Positions 59,489 to 64,000 of a stretch of DNA of 64,000 nt are shown here, piece after piece (positions within the stretch are counted from its first letter, which is position 1; every line of letters begins with the position of its first letter). The translations under genes and the position numbers were made by a program. The notes beneath the pieces were generated by a model that made no database searches, had not been told where the DNA came from, and worked only from the letters and a program-made list of their open reading frames with translations. The DNA is from Salinilacustrithrix flava (lineage in GTDB: Bacteria; Actinomycetota; Acidimicrobiia; Acidimicrobiales; Salinilacustritrichaceae): assembly GCF_041228405.1 (NCBI RefSeq), contig NZ_CP133888.1, positions 3,720,001 through 3,784,000 on the forward strand, in the 5' to 3' direction.

Positions 59489-61663
59489 GTGGTCATCGCC
59501 GAGGACATCCTCCGCATCGCTCAGGCGATGCCGGACTACGACATCGAGCGAGAGCTCGGTCGTGGCGGGATGGGCGTGGTGTTCCTCGGACGCCACCGGC
59601 GGCTGCGTCGCGGCGCCGCCATCAAGGAGCTGCCCCCGTCCATCGCCGTGGAGGACGAGGTGCGCGAGCGCTTCGTGACGGAGGCGCAGACGCTCGCCGG
59701 CCTCGCCCACCCCCACATCGTGCCGATCTTCGACTACGTCGAGCGCGACGGCGAGTGCCTCATCGTCATGCAGGAGCTGCCCGGCGGCTCCGTGTGGGAC
59801 CGCTTCACCAGCGAGGGGTTGACGCCGCCGACCGCGTGCGCCGTGGTCATGGCCTGCTGCGCCGCGCTCCAGCACGCCCACGACAACGGCGTCCTCCACC
59901 TGGACGTGAAGCCGGACAACCTGATGTTCGACGCGGAGTCGGCCGTGAAGGTCACCGACTTCGGCATCTCGCGCATGATCACGGGCGGTCGGACGCTCGG
60001 CACCGTCGACGGTCAGGTGCTCGGCACGCCGGCCTACATGTCCCCCGAACAGGCTCGGGGCGAGGACCTCACCGCTGCGTCCGACGTGTACGCCGCCGGC
60101 GTGATGCTCTACGAGCTGCTGTCGGGCCACCTCCCCTGGCAGGGCGCGCAGACGGCGGCCGAGCTGCTGCAGCAGCGCCTGGACGAGGACCCGATCCCAC
60201 TGCGCGACGTCGTCCCGTCCGTCCCGCAACCGCTCCACGCTGTGGTGATGAAGGCGCTGTCGCGCGACCTGCCGTCGCGCTTCGACCGCGCCGAGGACTT
60301 CGGTGTCGCCATCGGGGAGGCGTGCGCGGAGGCGTGGGGCCCGGGCTGGATCGACCACGCAGGTGTGCGCATCGTCGGGTCCGAGCGCATGTCGATGGCT
60401 GCTCGCACCACCGGGCACATCGCCGGAGCGGTCCGCCCGTCGGCCGACGCCGTCGAGCCCGTGGCCGTGCTCGACCTCACCGATGCCCGCGCGACCGGTG
60501 CACCCGGCGCGGTGGCTGCGCCCTCGGGTGCGCACGAGACCGGGACCGGTGCCGCGGTTCGCCCCGCCGCCTCGGCCGCACCTGCGACCGGAGCCGCCGG
60601 CCCCGCAGCTGCCCCGGCCACCGGAGCCGTCCCGCCGGCCTCGGCGCTGGAGACCGGCGCCTTCCGCCCATCGGCCCCGCCCACGGAAGGTCAGCCGCCG
60701 GTGGCACCGTCGGCCCCCGCCGTCGACGACGACCCCCCGGCGGACCCGCCGCCCGCGGCCGACGAGGCGCCGCCCGCTCCACCGCCCGAGCTCGAGTTCA
60801 CAGCCATCCGAGCATCATCGAGCGACCCGCGCATCAGCGGCGCCGACCTCTACGGCCTCGAGCTCGCCGACCTCATCAACGTCCGTGACGTGCTCAACCC
60901 GCCGCGCACGCCGTGGCGCCCCGTGCTGGTCACAGCGCTGCTGTTCGCACTGGCCCTCCTCGTCGCGCTCATCGGGCTCGGGAACAGCGATCGCGAGGGC
61001 ACGCTCGAAGCCGGCCAGGTGATCATCGACGGCGTGGACGTGCGCAGCGGCGAGCGCATCGACCTCGACCTGTCCGAGGACGTGATCGTCGAGGTGCTCG
61101 ACCGGTCGCTCGCCGACGCCGCCGACGAGATCGAGATCACCTTCTCGTACCTGGGCATCGGGGCACCCGGTGCGTCCGGCGCCCTGCGTGACGGCCGGGC
61201 GGTCATCGAGCCGGGACTGCCGCAGCGCGCGGTCGGCGGTGCGGTCGAGGCGGATGTGCGGGTCCTGTCCCGTGACGACGTCGTCGCCCACCAGGAGGTC
61301 GGCGCCCGGGCCACGCAGGCGCCGTACCTGACCGGTCCCTTCGCCGTCGGCCTGCTCCTCATCCTGCTCGCCTACGCCGAGCTCGAATCGAGCCTGAAGC
61401 CGTTGCGGTCGGGCCACACTCGGATCCGGTCCTACATCGGTGCCGCCATCTGGACGCCGGTCGCCCTGGTCGGGCTCCTGCTCGTCATGGCCGCCCTCGG
61501 CCGCAACGAGCTGACCGAGGTCGACGTCGTGGCCGTCGTGGCACTCGGCGTGGTCGGTGGAGCGACCCTGGTGAGGTCACGCATCGGCGTCGCCCGACGC
61601 CGCCGGGTGCGCACCGCGGTCAAACGGGCCGAGAAGCGGGTCACCGCAGGGGTCGGGATCTGA
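59489..61663 (+). CDS. transmembrane Ser/Thr protein kinase, non-RD type
   Basis: 724 aa. Kinase domain ~15-285: GRGGMGVVFLG, Lys in AAIKELPP, catalytic Asp139 in LHLDVKPDN (Leu replaces the Arg of HRD), TDFGISRM, GTPAYMSPEQARGED and the activation segment. An Ala/Pro/Thr-rich linker (~305-440) follows, then a helix near 480-500, an extracytoplasmic beta-rich domain (~500-605) and three more helices. No PASTA repeats. Start GTG 59489 by alignment of IERELGRGG. Divergent from the cNMP-patatin-permease gene, suggesting a functional link. Confidence 0.92.
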   Translation: MVIAEDILRIAQAMPDYDIERELGRGGMGVVFLGRHRRLRRGAAIKELPPSIAVEDEVRERFVTEAQTLAGLAHPHIVPIFDYVERDGECLIVMQELPGGSVWDRFTSEGLTPPTACAVVMACCAALQHAHDNGVLHLDVKPDNLMFDAESAVKVTDFGISRMITGGRTLGTVDGQVLGTPAYMSPEQARGEDLTAASDVYAAGVMLYELLSGHLPWQGAQTAAELLQQRLDEDPIPLRDVVPSVPQPLHAVVMKALSRDLPSRFDRAEDFGVAIGEACAEAWGPGWIDHAGVRIVGSERMSMAARTTGHIAGAVRPSADAVEPVAVLDLTDARATGAPGAVAAPSGAHETGTGAAVRPAASAAPATGAAGPAAAPATGAVPPASALETGAFRPSAPPTEGQPPVAPSAPAVDDDPPADPPPAADEAPPAPPPELEFTAIRASSSDPRISGADLYGLELADLINVRDVLNPPRTPWRPVLVTALLFALALLVALIGLGNSDREGTLEAGQVIIDGVDVRSGERIDLDLSEDVIVEVLDRSLADAADEIEITFSYLGIGAPGASGALRDGRAVIEPGLPQRAVGGAVEADVRVLSRDDVVAHQEVGARATQAPYLTGPFAVGLLLILLAYAELESSLKPLRSGHTRIRSYIGAAIWTPVALVGLLLVMAALGRNELTEVDVVAVVALGVVGGATLVRSRIGVARRRRVRTAVKRAEKRVTAGVGI

Positions 61664-61903
61664 CCCTCTAGCCCAATTGGGTCATGTTGTGTCGCCTGGC
61701 GCGTCAGTACCTTCACCGTGTGGCGATGAGACAGTTGCCACAGAGCGGGCAAGGGAGCCTTGATCCCCGGACGTGACTGGTCGCGTTGTCCGGGTGGAGC
61801 CAGAGCGAAACCTCCCCTTGTCTCCAGCGGGTCACGTCCTCCACGGACGTGGTCCAAGAGATCTCGTCGAGATTCGGCGGCATCAGGACAAGGGAGACAG
61901 GAA
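61664..61903 (+). other. 240-bp leader region without a clear gene
   Basis: Holds the palindrome CCCAATTGGG (61672-61681) and GTGGC/GCCAC arms near 61718-61740, and is less G+C-rich than its surroundings. On the minus strand a 67-codon frame (61713-61916, with C-x2-C-x2-C at its end) shows fairly G/C-rich third positions, but it overlaps the next gene's start. It could be a structured 5' leader or a remnant gene. I recognise no riboswitch. Confidence 0.35.
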
Positions 61904-62362
61904 ATGCGCAAAGCAATCATCGCCGCCATCGTCGCAACGGCGCTCTTCGCCGTCGGGGCGTTCGCCGCATCGTTCGCCGTCGACTCAGAGGACGTTGCCT
62001 CTGGAGCGGACCCGGTCGGGAGCTGTGCCACTGACGTAGTCGTGACCTTCGACGATGACCCAGTGGAGAACATCGGTGGAACGTTCACGGTGGAGACCGC
62101 TCGGGTCACCTTCCTGAATGAAGGTGCCCCTGCTGCGACGTGCGAACCCTTCGCTGCGACGCTCTCCCTCGATCTCGACACCGACGTTCCGCGAGACAAC
62201 ACGGCAAACGATGTCGTCGCCTTCGAGGACGTGGACATTGTCATCGACACCGACGACTCCGTCATCGCCGACTTCACACTGACCGGAGGCATCACGGCGG
62301 ATCAGATCGTCGGTGCCGGCGTGCTGGTGGACGGCAACTTCCTCAGTGCCACCCCCACCTGA
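61904..62362 (+). CDS. small exported protein, probable SipW-type substrate
   Basis: 152 aa. Signal peptide MRKAIIAAIVATALFAVGAF then AASFAVDSEDVASG, similar to the SipW-dependent leaders of TasA/camelysin-type fibre proteins. The mature part is acidic, beta-rich and has two Cys (GSCATDVVV and ATCEPF), with repeated Asp/Thr strands. The next gene is a SipW-type signal peptidase, so it may be processed by it and assembled outside the cell. AGGGAG at 61891-61896 lies 7 nt before ATG 61904. Confidence 0.65.
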   Translation: MRKAIIAAIVATALFAVGAFAASFAVDSEDVASGADPVGSCATDVVVTFDDDPVENIGGTFTVETARVTFLNEGAPAATCEPFAATLSLDLDTDVPRDNTANDVVAFEDVDIVIDTDDSVIADFTLTGGITADQIVGAGVLVDGNFLSATPT

Positions 62363-62402
62363 GCCTCACGCAGGTCAGTCCTAGGGTGATCTGAGTCCCG
62401 TC

Positions 62403-64000
62403 GTGTTCGGTCGCGGACTACGCCTGCTACTCGTTGGCTTCTCCGTTGGTGCGCTCGCTTTCGCTTGGCTCACCACATTGCGGCCAGCAGTGTTCGGCGG
62501 TGACGCGGCGTACGTGATCGTCGACGGGCGGAGCATGGAGCCGATGTACGAGGACGGGGATCTCGTCCTCGTACGTCGGTCCTCCAGCTACGAACCCGGT
62601 GACGTGATCGCCTTCCGGGCCGGGGGTCAGTTCGACGACCCGACCCGGATCATCCACCGCATCGTCGGCGCCACCTCGGACGGCTTCCAGACCCAGGGCG
62701 ACAACCGCGACCGCCTCGACCCCTGGACGCCGACCAACGACGACATCATCGGCAAGGCCCAGCTCCACATCCCGATGGCCGGCGACATCGCCTCCGCCAT
62801 CGCCCAACCCGAGTTCTTCGCCGCCATGGGCGGGGCGGCGGTCGTCCTCGGCGGAACCCGGCGGCGACGACGTCGCCGCCCCCAGCACCTCAGCCCCGAC
62901 CCGGCGGACCCGGAGGCACCAATGCCCGACATCGTGACCCCCTCCCCCCAGCGTCCGGGTCCACCCGCGCCCCGGTGGGCTCGCCTCACCCACCCTCGGT
63001 GGGCCTTCGTCGGCCTGGTCGCCGCCGTGCTGCTCACCGTCCCGACTCTGGCGATGACCTGGTCCGCCATGCGAGCGCCGGACACCACCTCACGCATCGA
63101 ATCCTTCGGCGCCGTCGACTACGCCATCGGCCTCGACTACCGCTTCACCGGTGAGCCGTCGGCCGTGTACCCCGACGGCACCGTCGATGCCGAGCGCAGC
63201 GTCGCCGGCGCGCTCACGCCCAGCGATCCGCTCTACAGCCGCCTCCTCGACCAGCTGCGCATCACCGTCGACTTCCGCGCCGACCACGAAGGTGCTGACC
63301 GGCTGCGCTCCAGCGCAGGCTTCGACGTCCGGCTCGAGACGCCAGGGGGCTGGAGCACGGAGCTCCGCTCCGTCGAGCCCGCGCCGTTCTCGGGCACCAC
63401 CAGCGAGACCGTCGACCTCGATCTGGTCGAGATCGCTGCCCAGGTGGCGTCGGTGGCTGACCTCACCGGTGTCGGTGGCGGTTCGTACACGATCACGGTC
63501 GTCCCGACGCTCGACATCAGCGCCACCGCCGAGAGCGCCGTGGTCGAGGACCAGCTGTCGGCGCCGATGACGTTCGCCGTCGACGGCAACCTCATCACCG
63601 CCGACGCCGTGGAGGCCACCACGACCGAAGAGCTGACTCGCACCGTGGATGAGCGGGCGAGCTACGCCATCGGCCCGTGGGACGTCTCCACCCAGGCGGC
63701 CCGCGCCGTGCTCAGCGGTCTGGCACTGGTCCTGGTCGCCGGCATCGCCTGGTTCGCCTCCGTCCTGTTCGGTGGTGTCGGCCTCGGTGAGCCGGCTCGC
63801 ATCGCCGCGCGCTACCGCTCGCAGATGATCGACGTCGCCGCCGCGACCGCTCCGCCGGGCCCGGTCGTGATGGTCGGGGGCATCGACGAGCTGGCTCGAA
63901 TCGCCAAGGTCGAGCAGTCGGTGATCCTCCACGAGGACCTCGGCGACGGCGCCCACCGGTACCGCGTCTTCCTCGGTTCCGTGACGTACGAGTACGAGAC
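62403..64000 (+). CDS. SipW-type signal peptidase I fused to a DUF5305-like domain, 3' end outside window
   Basis: Open from GTG 62403 to the window edge (532 codons). Residues ~1-160 are a signal peptidase of the Ser-His (SipW/SEC11) type: N-terminal helix, nucleophile Ser in DGRSMEPMYEDGDLVLV, catalytic His in RIIHRIVGA where bacterial SPase I has Lys, and TQGDNRD. A Pro/Arg linker and a helix (FVGLVAAVLLTVPTLAM) precede an extracytoplasmic beta domain and another helix (VLSGLALVLVAGIAWFASVL), resembling DUF5305 proteins known beside archaeal signal peptidases. Probably processes the preceding small exported protein. Confidence 0.8.
   Translation, partial: MFGRGLRLLLVGFSVGALAFAWLTTLRPAVFGGDAAYVIVDGRSMEPMYEDGDLVLVRRSSSYEPGDVIAFRAGGQFDDPTRIIHRIVGATSDGFQTQGDNRDRLDPWTPTNDDIIGKAQLHIPMAGDIASAIAQPEFFAAMGGAAVVLGGTRRRRRRRPQHLSPDPADPEAPMPDIVTPSPQRPGPPAPRWARLTHPRWAFVGLVAAVLLTVPTLAMTWSAMRAPDTTSRIESFGAVDYAIGLDYRFTGEPSAVYPDGTVDAERSVAGALTPSDPLYSRLLDQLRITVDFRADHEGADRLRSSAGFDVRLETPGGWSTELRSVEPAPFSGTTSETVDLDLVEIAAQVASVADLTGVGGGSYTITVVPTLDISATAESAVVEDQLSAPMTFAVDGNLITADAVEATTTEELTRTVDERASYAIGPWDVSTQAARAVLSGLALVLVAGIAWFASVLFGGVGLGEPARIAARYRSQMIDVAAATAPPGPVVMVGGIDELARIAKVEQSVILHEDLGDGAHRYRVFLGSVTYEYE

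Noticed and set aside
61713..61916. 67-codon antisense ORF with CPLCGNC
   Set aside because: Overlaps the start of the exported-protein gene and matches no family I know. Kept only as part of the leader description.

Overview
The window is about 70% G+C, densely packed and entirely chromosomal in character. It comes from an actinobacterium, most probably class Acidimicrobiia (Iamia/Ilumatobacter-like). This rests on mycothiol synthase (mshD), the rpsA - polA - ANTAR regulator (pdtaR) neighbourhood known from mycobacteria, menaquinone genes, frequent GTG starts, many apparently leaderless genes with TAnnnT -10 boxes, and a stand-alone trpF. Species cannot be fixed from sequence alone.

Layout. 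0-2.8 kb: a Tad/Flp pilus ATPase (cut by the window edge) and rpsA, both minus. 3-7.3 kb: poorly characterised genes (DUF559-like nuclease fold, coiled-coil membrane protein, DUF6398 protein, methyltransferase). 7.3-13 kb: polA, pdtaR and a coiled-coil protein (minus), then malQ (plus). 13.2-15.6 kb: TadE- and TadG-like pilus/secretion genes. 15.6-16.6 kb: tRNA-Leu(CAA), whose 3' half is overlapped antisense by a stand-alone LAGLIDADG endonuclease gene, plus a 40-aa ORF. 16.6-20.8 kb: a type II fatty acid operon fabD-fabH-fabG-acpP-fabF, facing a minus-strand block with fabZ, bcp, a group II truncated haemoglobin and an alkylsulfatase-type metallo-beta-lactamase. 24-25.8 kb: dienelactone hydrolase and YihY (plus), the latter overlapping trpA. 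25.7-42.1 kb: a long minus-strand amino-acid array, trpA-B-F-C, then trpE-hisI, then hisF-A-H-B-C-D (listed by rising coordinate), interspersed with ABM, DnaJ-like, lipoprotein, YgfZ, VanY-type peptidase, groES and hydrolase genes. 42-49 kb: nth, mshD, VIT1-type transporter, rlmN, a sugar nucleotidyltransferase, an acyl-CoA synthetase and an RsbW-like kinase. 49.8-50.3 kb: two small ORFs with strong ribosome-binding sites. 50.3-55 kb: M50 protease, menG, menF and a GT-C membrane enzyme. 55-61.7 kb: the most striking locus. 61.9-64 kb: a small exported protein followed by a SipW-type signal peptidase fused to a DUF5305-like domain, cut by the window edge.

The standout locus (55.0-61.7 kb) is an ABC ATPase with a C-terminal cyclic-nucleotide-binding domain, overlapping by 4 bp a 1,109-residue protein that joins two cyclic-nucleotide-binding domains, a patatin/NTE-type phospholipase and an FtsX/MacB-type permease in one chain. 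It is transcribed divergently from a non-RD Ser/Thr kinase with a membrane-anchored C-terminal half, across an 18-bp palindrome. From memory, M. tuberculosis carries the same modules as separate neighbours (Rv2563 permease, Rv2564 ATPase, Rv2565 cNMP-patatin). The fusion here argues that they form one machine: a cNMP-responsive, ATP-driven, phospholipase-coupled membrane system of unknown substrate.

Two further genome-level signals stand out. First, two families of intergenic repeats (core CGTTCTGGGCCGCGG, and core CTGGCAGCGGCCACGGAAC) sit at many gene ends and often form hairpins without U-tracts. Second, at least fifteen genes have a TAnnnT hexamer 6-9 nt before the start codon and no Shine-Dalgarno, implying leaderless mRNAs, including divergent pairs with interlocked or mirrored -10 boxes. 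No CRISPR array, rRNA, insertion sequence or prophage was seen.
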